NCBI GenBank assembly: GCA_036563645.1
Contig: DATCMA010000058.1
Span: 83,482-147,481 of the forward strand
Source: DATCMA01 sp036563645
Lineage (GTDB): Bacteria; Actinomycetota; Actinomycetes; Mycobacteriales; Micromonosporaceae
Direction of reading: 5' to 3'
DNA length: 64,000 nt
The notes under the pieces are model-generated. The model was not told the origin of the DNA and searched no databases. It saw nothing but the letters and a program-made list of their open reading frames with translations. The translations under genes and the position numbers were made by a program. Shown in pieces: positions 32,733 to 41,460 of this stretch (within the stretch, counting starts at the first letter, position 1; each line of letters starts with the position of its first letter).

Positions 32733-34136
32733 ATGCGCAGAACAGTCGTAGCCGGCGCCGTCGCTACGGCCGCGCTGACCGCTGCCGCAGCGGCCGGCGT
32801 CGTGCTGCTTCGGCCGTCGGCCGCTGAGGCCGCCGAGTCAATCTTCTACGTCGACCCCAACACCGCCGCGGCGCGCTGGGTCGCGGCCAACCCAAACGAC
32901 CCGCGGGCGGCGGTGATCCGTGATCGTATCGCGAGCGTACCGCAGGGTCGGTGGTTCACCCACACCAACATCAACACGATACGCAGCGAGATCAGCGCGT
33001 TCACCGGAGAGGCCGCCGCCGCCGGCAAGATCCCGATCGTCGTCGTCTACAACATCCCGAACCGCGATTGCAGCGGCGCGAGCAGTGGCGGTGCGCCCGA
33101 CCACGCGACCTACCGGCGCTGGATCGATGAAGTCGCCGCTGGCCTCGCGGGACGGCCCGCCTGGATCATCCTCGAGCCCGACGTGCTCTCGCTCATGGAC
33201 AGCTGCATGAGCCCGCAGCAGCAGGCCGAGGTGCAGGCGTCGATGGCGTACGCCGGCAAGAAGCTCAAGGCGGCTTCCTCGCAGGTGCGGGTGTACTTCG
33301 ACGCCGGTCACTCGGCGTGGCACTCCCCCGCCGAGATGGCCCGCCGCCTGGTCGGCGCGGATATCGCCAACAGCGCCGACGGTATCTCCACCAACGTCTC
33401 CAACTACCGGCGCACCGAGGATGAGGTCCGGTACGCCAAGGAGGTCATCGCGGCGACCGGCGCCAACCACCTGACCGCCGTCATCGACACGAGCCGCAAC
33501 GGCAACGGGCCGCTCGGCTCGGAGTGGTGCGACCCGCCAGGTCGGGCCCTCGGCATCCCGAGCACCACCAACACCGGCGACCCGAAGATCGACGCGTTCC
33601 TGTGGATCAAACTGCCGGGTGAGGCCGACGGCTGCATCGCTCCGGCGGGGCAGTTCGTGCCGGACCGGGCGTACGAGCTGGCCATCAACGCGACGAACTT
33701 CCCGACTCAGCCGCCGACGACCCCGCCGACGACGCAACCGACCACGCCGCCGACGACTCAGCCGCCGACGACTCCCCCGACGACGCAACCGACCACGCCG
33801 CCGACGACCCCGCCGTCGTCGAGCAGCTGCCGGGTGGAGTTCCGACCCAACGTGTGGCCGGGCGGTTTCACCGCCGAGATCGTCATCACCAACTCGGGCA
33901 GCGCGATCAACGGCTGGACCCTCAGCTTCACCGTCGGATCCAATGTGCAGCTGAGCAACGGCTGGAGCGGCGTCTGGAGCCAGTCGGGCAACCAGATCAC
34001 GGTCCGCAACGCTGACTGGAACGCCTCGCTGCCCACGGGCGGCACGGTCAACATCGGCTTCCAGGGCACCTACACCGGATCCAGCCCCGGGGAGCCGTCT
34101 GGGTTCACGCTCAACGGCACGCCCTGCTCCCGCTGA
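32733..34136 (+). CDS. Secreted GH6 endoglucanase with CBM2 cellulose-binding domain
   Basis: A 467-residue secreted cellulase that cleaves beta-1,4-glucan with inversion. Layout: signal peptide (about 1-36, cleaved near AEA/AES), GH6 catalytic domain (about 37-325), a Pro-Thr linker built of PTTPPTTQ-like repeats (about 326-363), and a C-terminal CBM2 closed by two cysteines, with aromatic residues in VWPGGF and NGWSGVW. The catalytic acid aspartate is in LEPDVLS, other aspartates in YNIPNRDC and IDTSRNGNG, and the IKLPGEADG motif is intact. Sequence and length closely resemble Thermobifida fusca Cel6A, so an endoglucanase is likelier than a cellobiohydrolase. AAGGAG lies seven bases before ATG 32733. 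Controlled by the CelR-type operator upstream. Confidence 0.95.
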   Translation: MRRTVVAGAVATAALTAAAAAGVVLLRPSAAEAAESIFYVDPNTAAARWVAANPNDPRAAVIRDRIASVPQGRWFTHTNINTIRSEISAFTGEAAAAGKIPIVVVYNIPNRDCSGASSGGAPDHATYRRWIDEVAAGLAGRPAWIILEPDVLSLMDSCMSPQQQAEVQASMAYAGKKLKAASSQVRVYFDAGHSAWHSPAEMARRLVGADIANSADGISTNVSNYRRTEDEVRYAKEVIAATGANHLTAVIDTSRNGNGPLGSEWCDPPGRALGIPSTTNTGDPKIDAFLWIKLPGEADGCIAPAGQFVPDRAYELAINATNFPTQPPTTPPTTQPTTPPTTQPPTTPPTTQPTTPPTTPPSSSSCRVEFRPNVWPGGFTAEIVITNSGSAINGWTLSFTVGSNVQLSNGWSGVWSQSGNQITVRNADWNASLPTGGTVNIGFQGTYTGSSPGEPSGFTLNGTPCSR

Positions 34137-34164
34137 CACCGGCGGGCGCTGACCACCTAACCTC

Positions 34165-34195
34165 GAGCCCGCGAGTGGGCACCACTCGCGGGCTC
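34165..34195 (+). terminator. Strong hairpin terminator after the cellulase
   Basis: A perfect 14-bp stem (34165-34178 with 34182-34195) closed by a three-base loop begins 28 bases after the cellulase stop. There is no long T run, as is usual in high-GC actinobacteria. Confidence 0.85.
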
Positions 34196-34245
34196 ACTCC
34201 TGTCGTGGGGAAGTCGTCGAGGACACCTCGCGGCGCGCGAATACC

Positions 34246-34383
34246 TCACGCCGAGACGAGAAACACGCCGATCACGCCGAGCAGCACGATCGCGAGCAGG
34301 GTCAGCATCATCCCCTGTTCGCTGCGCAGGGGGTCGTACTCCTGCGGTGGGCGCGCGTGCGCTCCGTCGCGAGGAGCGGTCAT
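34246..34383 (-). CDS. 45-residue membrane protein
   Basis: ATG 34383, with GAGGAGG at ideal spacing, encodes a short hydrophilic N-terminus (PPQEYDPLRSEQG) and one C-terminal membrane helix of about 20 residues. The excellent ribosome-binding site and membrane topology support a real small gene. No family recognised. It is divergent from the sigma factor across a 430-bp gap. Confidence 0.65.
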   Translation of the reverse strand: MTAPRDGAHARPPQEYDPLRSEQGMMLTLLAIVLLGVIGVFLVSA

Positions 34384-34812
34384 CGTCGGCCTCCTCACCT
34401 CATCGCAACGGCGGACACGGCGCGAGGCGATCGTGCCGCGCCGAGGACGGACGTCGTGGGATTGCCGGGCCGCCGAGTTGAGTGCACGGGAACCGTGGCG
34501 CTGCCCAGACCGCACTCCGGCAGATCCGCGGCCCACGCTTCGAATAACCCGGCTGACGGCATCGAAACCTCACCGCCGCCGCCACGCTCGTCGGCCGGTG
34601 CCTGACCAGACGGCCGCCCGAGACTCGGCGTGACGCTCTCGAGACACACCTATCCGATTTCTGATGAAAATGAGCTAAATATCCCCTATGGATATCGTAC
34701 TTTCGGCTAGCTTTCATCGGCCATTAGTCCTACCGTCGGAGGCGTAGGGATCACGAGGGAGAGGGATCACGTCGGCAATTCGCCATACGCCCGCGGAGGC
34801 AGGAGGAACACG
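34384..34812. other. Intergenic region before the sigma factor gene
   Basis: No gene is supported in these 429 bases. The right part (34650-34740) is clearly less GC-rich (ATGAAAATGAGCTAAATATCC type sequence) and should hold the sigma factor promoter; GGGATCAC occurs twice near 34749-34769. An exact promoter cannot be fixed. The left part reads as GC-rich noncoding DNA. Confidence 0.5.
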
Positions 34813-35613
34813 ATGACCGCGACCACCACGGGTACGACACATGCCCCACCGCTGGGCTCCGCGACGTCCGTCGAGAGCGCGACCGACGTCCTCCACGCGA
34901 TGGCGGCCCTTCCCCCCGACCATCCCGCGCGGCCAGCCCTACGCGACCGCGCGATCGAAGCCTGGCTGCCATTGGCTCACCACCTCGCCCACCGCTACTG
35001 CGGCCGAGGCGAACCCACTGACGACCTCGCGCAGACCGCGGCGATCGGCCTGATCAAGGCGGTCGACAAATTCGACCCATCCCGCGGGGTGGACTTCGCC
35101 GGCTACGCCATCCCCACCATCATCGGGGAGCTCAAACGGCACTTCCGTGACCGGACGTGGGACATTCGCGTCCCGCGGCGCCTCCAGGAGCTGCGGCTCA
35201 GCATCTCCGAAGCGAACACCACCTTGCTGCAGTCGCTCGGCCGGTCGCCCACCGTCGCCGACGTCGCCGCCCACCTCGGCATCACCGAGGAGGAAGTCCT
35301 CGAAGGCCTGGAGGGGGCGCGCGCCTACAACGCCGTCTCCCTGTCCACGCCGACCGGTGACGGTGACCGCACCACCGAACTCGGCGACATGCTCGGCACC
35401 GAGGACGACGAGTACGAACTCACCGAGCTGCGCGTCGCGCTCGGCCCGGCACTGGCCACCCTCGACGAACGGGAGCAGCGCATTCTGACCCTGCGGTTCT
35501 ACGGCAACCTGACTCAATCGCAGATCGCCGAGAAGATCGGCGTGTCGCAGATGCATGTCTCGCGGCTGCTGGCGCGGGCGCTGAGCAAGCTGCGGGGACA
35601 ACTGGGCGCGTGA
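34813..35613 (+). CDS. SigB/SigF/SigG-family RNA polymerase sigma factor
   Basis: A 266-residue group 3 sigma factor. Region 2 contains DDLAQTAAIGLIKAVDKFDPSRGVDFAGYAIPTIIGELKRHFRD, the core-binding and -10-recognition part typical of SigB/SigF; region 3 has PTVADVAAHLGITEEEVLEGL; region 4 ends with GNLTQSQIAEKIGVSQMHVSRLLARALSKLR, a helix-turn-helix for the -35 element. A strong AGGAGG precedes the ATG. These factors usually govern stress or development and are held by anti-sigma factors; none is adjacent, but a PP2C phosphatase converges on it. Confidence 0.95.
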   Translation: MTATTTGTTHAPPLGSATSVESATDVLHAMAALPPDHPARPALRDRAIEAWLPLAHHLAHRYCGRGEPTDDLAQTAAIGLIKAVDKFDPSRGVDFAGYAIPTIIGELKRHFRDRTWDIRVPRRLQELRLSISEANTTLLQSLGRSPTVADVAAHLGITEEEVLEGLEGARAYNAVSLSTPTGDGDRTTELGDMLGTEDDEYELTELRVALGPALATLDEREQRILTLRFYGNLTQSQIAEKIGVSQMHVSRLLARALSKLRGQLGA

Positions 35614-35629
35614 TCGCGGATCCCACACG

Positions 35630-35653
35630 GGGCGCGGGCCTTGCCCCGCGCCC
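35630..35653. terminator. Bidirectional hairpin terminator between sigma and PP2C genes
   Basis: A nine-base perfect GC stem (GGGCGCGGG with CCCGCGCCC) around a six-base loop lies between the two convergent stop codons. It can serve both genes. Confidence 0.75.
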
Positions 35654-35657
35654 GGGG

Positions 35658-36386
35658 TCAGGGGACCTCGACGACATCCGCGATCGCGACGGTGACGTTG
35701 TCCGGCCCGCCTTCCGCCAACGCGAGGTCGACCAGGCGCTGGGCGCACACCAGCGGATCGGGCTGGCTGCCCAGGACCTCACTGATCGCCGAGATGGGGA
35801 CCACACTGGAGAGGCCGTCGCTGCACAGCAGCCAGCGGTCGCCCACCTCCGGGGTCGTCGCCGCGTACGCCACGGTCACCGGGTCACCCTGCAGCGCGCG
35901 TGTGATCACCGCCCGTCGCGGGTGAGTCATCGCCTGTTCCTCGGTGATCACACCCTCGTCGACGAGCATTTGAACGAAGGTGTCGTCCTTCGTCATCTGC
36001 TCCAACATGCCGCCGCGCAACCGGTAGGCGCGGGAGTCCCCGACGTGCACCAGGGCGACGGCGGTGCCGGTGGCGGAGAGCAGCAGCGCGGTCAGCGTCG
36101 TCCCCATCCCCTGCCGGGTGGGGTCCTCCGCGACCGCGGCTCGAATACGCGCGCTGGCGGTCTCGACCGCCTGGCGCAGGCTCTCGGCGAGACGGTCGTC
36201 GGGTAAGGGCCCGTCCAGCGCGGCGAGCGCACCGATCGCCAACGCGCTCGCCAGGTCTCCAGCGGCCATGCCGCCCATGCCATCAGCGACCGCGACCAGC
36301 CATTCTCCAGCGTGCACGGCGTCCTCATTGCCGCTTCGCACGAGGCCGCGGTCGCTTACCGCCGCGGAGCGCAGCTTCAGGGTCAT
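35658..36386 (-). CDS. PP2C-family protein serine/threonine phosphatase
   Basis: A 242-residue soluble PPM/PP2C phosphatase that removes phosphate from serine and threonine using two metal ions. Metal-binding motifs: RSGNEDAV, VADGMGGMAAGD, GMGTTLTA, VHVGDSRAY, LCSDGL and GGPDNVTV, all intact. It lacks the transmembrane helix of PstP, so it is cytoplasmic. The convergent position next to a SigF-type sigma factor suggests but does not show a role in partner switching. Confidence 0.94.
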   Translation of the reverse strand: MTLKLRSAAVSDRGLVRSGNEDAVHAGEWLVAVADGMGGMAAGDLASALAIGALAALDGPLPDDRLAESLRQAVETASARIRAAVAEDPTRQGMGTTLTALLLSATGTAVALVHVGDSRAYRLRGGMLEQMTKDDTFVQMLVDEGVITEEQAMTHPRRAVITRALQGDPVTVAYAATTPEVGDRWLLCSDGLSSVVPISAISEVLGSQPDPLVCAQRLVDLALAEGGPDNVTVAIADVVEVP

Positions 36387-36747
36387 GGTCGGCAGCCTGC
36401 CAAAACGCGAGTGGGAGTGTGGCTAGGGATTCGCTGGAACATGATTGCACGTGGGCGAAAGCGCACCCAATCGGTCCACTCACCGTCCCCGGTGCGGGTC
36501 CCTGACGTGCCGGTCAGTTCGCCCGGCACGGAGCAGGACGCCCGCTGCGCGGGCACCCGCGCCGGCCACGCACGGACACACGCCCTGAAGAATACAAAGG
36601 ACGGTGTAAGGGTGGCGTCAGTTCCGCCACACCACTATCGATTCTCAGAGAACACCGACACTGTGGCGCGCGTCACCTCACCGACGCGCACCAACCCACG
36701 CGCCACGAGGGCCACGCCCGCCGGGCGCCGCCCGCTCGCGCTCCGGG
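36387..36747. other. Intergenic region upstream of the PP2C gene
   Basis: No reliable gene is seen in these 361 bases; open frames crossing it are arginine-rich with no pattern. An eight-base inverted repeat (36506-36513 with 36523-36530, nine-base loop) is a possible structure. The part nearest 36387 probably carries the PP2C promoter. Confidence 0.4.
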
Positions 36748-37017
36748 TCACTCGAACAGCGAGTGCCGCGTGCCCGGCGGCTCTTCCCGACGGCGAGCGG
36801 CCCGGCGCATCTGAACAATCGTAAAATCGACAGCTGCGATTGCAGCGAGTACGAATAGAATCACTGCGAGCGGAACGAGATCCGCCCGGGCAGCAAGCAC
36901 TCCCAGCCCTATCGACGAAACCAGTCCGAACGTCGCGAAGAGCAAGCGGAGGTTTAGCGCACTATAGGGATGTCCAATTGTCCCTTTTGCCCCTCTCGGC
37001 TGGGATCTCACAGCCAT
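36748..37017 (-). CDS. DUF6343-like small membrane protein
   Basis: An 89-residue protein with a short polar N-terminus (RGAKGTIGHPYSALNLRLL), two hydrophobic helices and a basic, polar tail. The GHPYSALNLRLLFATFG pattern recalls the actinobacterial DUF6343 family. ATG 37017 was taken; GTG 37026 is an alternative. It is divergent from the thiolase-led operon, about 95 bp away, so the two share a control region. Function unknown. Confidence 0.6.
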   Translation of the reverse strand: MAVRSQPRGAKGTIGHPYSALNLRLLFATFGLVSSIGLGVLAARADLVPLAVILFVLAAIAAVDFTIVQMRRAARRREEPPGTRHSLFE

Positions 37018-37111
37018 AGTCCTCACGTACCCGGAGCCTCGGTGGGCGTAACCTCCTCCGGGCTCACCAGCAGCGTCGCTCGCCGCCCGCGTCACCGCAC
37101 CCCTCGGAAGC

Positions 37112-38149
37112 GTGAGCACCATGAGTCCGCCCCTCACTCGCGCCACCACCGATATTCGCGTCGGCATCACCGGGGTCGGCGCCGCGCTCCCCGATGAGCG
37201 ACTGACCACAGCCGACCTGCAACGCCGAATCAGCGAAGCCAGCGGCTTTCCCTTACCGCGCAATCTCATCCAGGCGGCGACGGGCATCGAATCTCGGCGC
37301 ATCGCCGCCGACGGTGAATACGCCTCCACGCTCGCCGTCCTCGCCGCCCGCCAGGCCCTCACCCAGGCCGGGCTCGAACCTGGGGACATCGACCTGCTGC
37401 TGTTCGCGTCGGCGACCCGAGACGTCGTCGAGCCCGCGACCGCCCACATCGTGCAGGCGGAGCTGGGAACCCGCGCCCACGTCTTCGATATCACCAACGC
37501 CTGCAACAGCTTTCTCAACGGCATCGACACCGCCCGCGCGTTCATCCTCAGCGGACGCGCCCGCCGTGCCCTCGTCGTCACCGGGGAGACCCCGACCCGC
37601 TCGATGCGGTGGCGCGTGACGAGCCTGGCGCAGGCGAAATCCTCCTTCGCGGGATTCACCTTCGGCGACGCCGGCGCCGCGGTCGTCGTCGAACCGGTGA
37701 CTACGGGCGGGATCATCGATATCGATACCGAGACTCACTCGGAACACTGGGCGATCGGGGGAATCTTCGGCGGAGGATCCCGGCACCCCCGCGACCCGGA
37801 GTACACCTACTTCCAAGGAGACGGGCGACAGCTGCGTCGCGTCGTCGAGGGCATTGGGTTCGGCATCCTCGACCGCGTGCGGCAACGGACGGGATGGGAC
37901 TGGTCCGACTACGCCCGCGTCCTCGTGCACCAGGTCACGCTGCCCTACCTCGACCGATTCATCGAAGTCACCGGAGTGCCGAAAGACAAAATCGAGGTCA
38001 CCATCCCCGAGTTCGGCAACATGGCCAGCGCGACGCTCGGAGTCCAGCTCGCCCGCATCTGCCCAGAGCTTCGCCCCGGTGACCGGGTGATGTTCATCGG
38101 CATCGGCGGCGGCATCAGCTTCATGACCATGGTCTGGGAGAAGTCGTGA
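37112..38149 (+). CDS. FabH/OleA-like beta-ketoacyl synthase (thiolase fold)
   Basis: A 345-residue condensing enzyme. The Cys-His-Asn triad is intact: Cys131 in DITNACNSF, His in LVHQVTLPY and Asn in EFGNMASATLG. The glycine-rich GIGGGISFM loop near the end is typical of KAS III. Within the group it resembles 3-oxoacyl-ACP synthase III and OleA, which joins two acyl-CoAs in a head-to-head condensation. The first gene of a tight five-gene run with OleC-like and OleD-like enzymes, which favours an OleA-type reaction over FabH. GTG 37112 or ATG 37121 could be the start. Confidence 0.88.
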   Translation: MSTMSPPLTRATTDIRVGITGVGAALPDERLTTADLQRRISEASGFPLPRNLIQAATGIESRRIAADGEYASTLAVLAARQALTQAGLEPGDIDLLLFASATRDVVEPATAHIVQAELGTRAHVFDITNACNSFLNGIDTARAFILSGRARRALVVTGETPTRSMRWRVTSLAQAKSSFAGFTFGDAGAAVVVEPVTTGGIIDIDTETHSEHWAIGGIFGGGSRHPRDPEYTYFQGDGRQLRRVVEGIGFGILDRVRQRTGWDWSDYARVLVHQVTLPYLDRFIEVTGVPKDKIEVTIPEFGNMASATLGVQLARICPELRPGDRVMFIGIGGGISFMTMVWEKS

Positions 38150-38883
38150 CCGAGTTGTGGGTGATCGTCCCCGCCTACAACGAGGAGAAGCGCATTGGTC
38201 AGACGCTCGCCGCACTGGCCGCACAGACTGATCTCGATTTCGCGCTCCTCGTCGTCGACAACGCCTCCACCGACGGCACCGCCGACGCCGTCCGCCGCTT
38301 CGCCGCTACCGCTCCGTTTGCTGTGCACCTCATCCATGAACCGGAGAAAGGCGTTGGCTGCGCGGTGGACACCGGTTTTCGTTACGCCATCTCAAACGGC
38401 GCGCAGCTGTTGGCGCGTACCGACGCCGACTGCCTTCCCCATCCACAGTGGGTGGCCGTGGCGCGGGCGGCGTTGCGGGCGGGGGCCGGCATGGTCTGTG
38501 GGCGAATCGTCGCGCGCCGTGACGAACACGGGCCGCTGGGCCGAGCCGGTTTCCGCCTCCTCGTCATGCTGGCCACGCTCTTCGGACGGTTCCGCCCCGC
38601 CAATCGCGGTCCGGAGTACCGCGCGCCGTACCGCATGCACGCCGGGAACAACATGGCGATCACGGCTCAGCTCTACCTCGAGTGCGGCGGCATGCCGCGC
38701 CGCCCGTCACCCACCGACCGCGCCTTCCTCAATCGCGTCCGCCGAACCACCGCCAACATCGTCCACTGTCGATCGATGGTGGTGGAGAACTCCACGCGCC
38801 GAATCCGCGCCTACGGGCTTCGGCGCACCGCGTCCTGGTACCTCGACCGCGGCAGCGGTGGACTGACCCCGGACCCACGCTGA
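38146..38883 (+). CDS. Family 2 glycosyltransferase
   Basis: A 245-residue GT-A enzyme. The N-terminal VIVPAYNEEKRIGQTLAAL and VVDNASTDGT stretches, and the metal-binding TDAD motif (LARTDADC) near residue 92, are standard for GT2. No membrane helix beyond one weak stretch near the middle, so it may act at the membrane surface. The GTG start overlaps the synthase stop (GTGA), and its stop overlaps the ligase start (TGATG). It may add a sugar to the lipid product of this operon. Acceptor unknown. Confidence 0.87.
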   Translation: MTELWVIVPAYNEEKRIGQTLAALAAQTDLDFALLVVDNASTDGTADAVRRFAATAPFAVHLIHEPEKGVGCAVDTGFRYAISNGAQLLARTDADCLPHPQWVAVARAALRAGAGMVCGRIVARRDEHGPLGRAGFRLLVMLATLFGRFRPANRGPEYRAPYRMHAGNNMAITAQLYLECGGMPRRPSPTDRAFLNRVRRTTANIVHCRSMVVENSTRRIRAYGLRRTASWYLDRGSGGLTPDPR

Positions 38884-40352
38884 TGCTCGACGACCTCACC
38901 GCGGCGCTCCGCCGCGACCGCGACCGTCCCGCGCTGCTGGCCGCCGGCCCAGGTGGCCGCCCCCGCGTCCTGGCCACCCGCGGCGACATCGTCGACCTCG
39001 CCGACGGCTACGCCGCTGCCCTGCACCACCGTGGACTCACCACCGGCGACACCCTCGGGCTCGCGGTCCGTCCCGGACCCCGGGCATTGGCCCTGCTCCT
39101 CGCCGCTGACCGACTGGGCGTGCGGGTGGTGCTCCTCGATCCGACCGCCGGACCGGACGTCCTCACCGCTCGCCTCGCCTTTGCCCGCCCAGCCCTCGTG
39201 GTCGCCGACGCGGCGGCCCAAGCCGTCGCCGGTTGGGCACGCCCGCTGGCCCGCCGCGCCCGCCTCGCCCTCCCCGACCTCTCCACCCTCGGACCGGTGG
39301 CGACGATAGGCCGGCGACTGCCGGGCTGCGCGCCACCGTTGGAGCCGCGCGACGGGCCAGCGCCACACCGCGGCGACGACGACGGAGACGCGGTGATCAT
39401 CTTCACCTCGGGCACCACCCAGCGGCCCCGCGCCGTCGTCTACCGCCGCGGTGGACTCGCCGCCGGGATGCGCGCGGTCATCGACCTGGTCCGTCCGCGC
39501 CCCGAGGAGGCGGTGCTGGGCGGCATGTTCTTCGTCCTGGTGCCGGCGCTGACCAGCGGAGCCCCGGTGGCGCTCCCGGCGCGCTCACCCCGGCGGCTCG
39601 CTCGCCAGATCGCCCGACTCCGCCCCCAAGCCACGTACCTCACCCCACCGCAGCTCCGCGAGCTGCTCGCCGAACGTCCGCGGCTGACCGGCCGGGTCTA
39701 CAGCGGATCCGCACCGGTCAGCGCAACCCTGCTCACCCGCCTCAAGCGGGCGGGGGCCTCAGAGGCGTGGGGGGTGTACGCGCTGACGGAGCTGTTTCCC
39801 GCCGCCGCGGTGGAGGAGGCGGAGAAGTCTGCCTTCACCGGCGACGGCGACCTCGTCGGCGCACCGCTGCCGGGTGTTCGCGTGCGCGTCGACGACGCCG
39901 GGCAGGTGCTGCTCACCGGCCCCAACCTCTCCCACCGCTACCTCGGGGAACCACCGCACGACTGGGTGGCCACGGGAGATGTGGGACGCGTCGACAATGG
40001 ACGCCTCATCCTCGCCGGCCGCTGCAAAGACATGATCCTGCGCGGCGCGTACAACATCTATCCCGGACTTTACGAGCCGGCATTGCACGTTCCCGGCGTG
40101 AATCTCGCCGTCCTCGTCGGTGTCCCCGCCGACGACGGGGACGAACGACTCGTCGCGCTCGTCGAACCGGAGCCGGACGTCCGCCCGGACCGCGTGCGGC
40201 GCGCGCTCGAACCCGTGCTGGCCCGGATGGGCTCGGCGCGCCCTGACCACGTGCTGGTACGACCTGTGCCGGTGGCCGGGCGGTCCCGCAAACCCGACCG
40301 CGCCGCGGCCGCCGCGCTCGCGAAATCCCTATTGGAGGGTCGGCGTGACTGA
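38883..40352 (+). CDS. OleC-like adenylate-forming enzyme
   Basis: A 489-residue member of the acyl-CoA synthetase/AMP-ligase superfamily. The ATP-binding P-loop is present (IIFTSGTTQRPRAVVYR), as are YALTELFPAA (A5-type motif), WVATGDVGR and the hinge LAGRCKDMILRG; the C-terminal lysine is probably the one in SRKPDR. Such enzymes activate fatty acids or, in the OleC subgroup, convert a beta-hydroxy acid to a beta-lactone. Pairing with OleA-like and OleD-like genes favours the latter, but a simple fatty acyl-AMP ligase cannot be excluded. Confidence 0.85.
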   Translation: MLDDLTAALRRDRDRPALLAAGPGGRPRVLATRGDIVDLADGYAAALHHRGLTTGDTLGLAVRPGPRALALLLAADRLGVRVVLLDPTAGPDVLTARLAFARPALVVADAAAQAVAGWARPLARRARLALPDLSTLGPVATIGRRLPGCAPPLEPRDGPAPHRGDDDGDAVIIFTSGTTQRPRAVVYRRGGLAAGMRAVIDLVRPRPEEAVLGGMFFVLVPALTSGAPVALPARSPRRLARQIARLRPQATYLTPPQLRELLAERPRLTGRVYSGSAPVSATLLTRLKRAGASEAWGVYALTELFPAAAVEEAEKSAFTGDGDLVGAPLPGVRVRVDDAGQVLLTGPNLSHRYLGEPPHDWVATGDVGRVDNGRLILAGRCKDMILRGAYNIYPGLYEPALHVPGVNLAVLVGVPADDGDERLVALVEPEPDVRPDRVRRALEPVLARMGSARPDHVLVRPVPVAGRSRKPDRAAAAALAKSLLEGRRD

Positions 40353-41460
40353 CATGGCCCCTCCCCCCACCACCGACACCGCGGGCCGACGCGCGTCGCG
40401 CGCGCGACGCCGGGACCGCTGGGTGTACCTCCTCAGCCATCCCATCCTCTTCGCGGTGCTGGCGGCGCTTCGGCGTGCGCCGGTACGCCGATTCGGCCGC
40501 GCCGTGGTGGTCAACGAGCCCGAAGCCTTCCGCGAGGCCCTCACCCGGGTGCCGCTGGACCGCGTCGCGCCCGGCACCACCGGAGGCTTCGCCCACCAGC
40601 TCGGCCACGGCCTGCTGTTCGGGCAGTCCGGTGAGGAGCATCGCAGCGCCCGCCGCTCCCTCGGTGAGGACCTCAGCGAGGCCGGGGTCGCCCGCCTGCG
40701 GCCGGTATGGACCGCGGTGCTCGACCGTCGCCTCGCTCCCCTAGCCGCCGGGGAGGACGTCGACATGGTCGACGTGACGGCCGAGCTCGCCGGGGCGACC
40801 ACCGCCGCGCTGCTGCGCGTCGACGTGAATCCCCACCTCCTGACGGAGTCGGCGCGGGCGGTCGCGAGCGCCGCGCTTCGCGACCACCTGCCCCGCCTGC
40901 CGCGGCCCGGGCGGGCGCAGCGCACCCAATCCGCCATCGCCCGCCTCACGCGGCTCGTCGGCTCGGGTGAGGCGGCGGTGCTCGCGACGGCGGGGATCAC
41001 CACGACGGTCGCGGCGATCCCCCGAGCCGTGGCCTGGTGCGCCGACAACGCGCTGTGGGACTGGGCTGCGGACGACGCCGAACGGCCCACGCTCGTCGCC
41101 GAGCTGCTCCGCGTCACCGCGCCGAGCCCGGTGCTGCCCCGAGTGGCGGCCAGCCCCGGTGTCGTCGGCGGCTGCCCCGTGCGACCGGGGGATCGCCTGT
41201 TCCTCATCGCCCGCCACGCGGTCGACGCGCACCGCCGAGATCCGGACCGCGCACACCCCGCCCCGGCGCGGATCTCCCAACTCGTCTTCGGCGCCGGTCC
41301 GCACGCCTGTCCCGGCGCGAAGCTCGCCCGCGCCCAGCTCGCCGACGTGCTCGCCACGTTGGCCCCCCATCGGCCGGTGGTCGTCGCCTCCCGCGTCGAC
41401 CGCCACAGCGCCCTGCCGGGCTGGGCGACGCTGTCCATCCGGGCGGGGGCGGCCCGATGA
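40345..41460 (+). CDS. Unusual short cytochrome P450
   Basis: A 371-residue heme-thiolate protein, shorter than the usual 400. The heme loop FGAGPHACPGAKLARAQL (Cys ligand) and the K-helix ELLR are intact. The I-helix reads AGITTT where (A/G)Gx(D/E)T is expected, so the acidic residue of the proton-relay pair is missing while a threonine remains. It starts at GTG 40345, with GGAGGG seven bases upstream, overlapping the ligase by eight bases. It could be a monooxygenase with altered proton delivery, a peroxygenase, or an enzyme with another reaction. Confidence 0.88.
   Translation: MTDMAPPPTTDTAGRRASRARRRDRWVYLLSHPILFAVLAALRRAPVRRFGRAVVVNEPEAFREALTRVPLDRVAPGTTGGFAHQLGHGLLFGQSGEEHRSARRSLGEDLSEAGVARLRPVWTAVLDRRLAPLAAGEDVDMVDVTAELAGATTAALLRVDVNPHLLTESARAVASAALRDHLPRLPRPGRAQRTQSAIARLTRLVGSGEAAVLATAGITTTVAAIPRAVAWCADNALWDWAADDAERPTLVAELLRVTAPSPVLPRVAASPGVVGGCPVRPGDRLFLIARHAVDAHRRDPDRAHPAPARISQLVFGAGPHACPGAKLARAQLADVLATLAPHRPVVVASRVDRHSALPGWATLSIRAGAAR

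Noticed and set aside
33706..33822. Independent tandem repeat
   Set aside because: It encodes the Pro-Thr linker of the cellulase, so the repetition is explained by the protein.
36312..36824. Open frame of 170 codons on the plus strand
   Set aside because: It overlaps the PP2C gene and the DUF6343-like gene and is arginine-rich without any recognisable feature.
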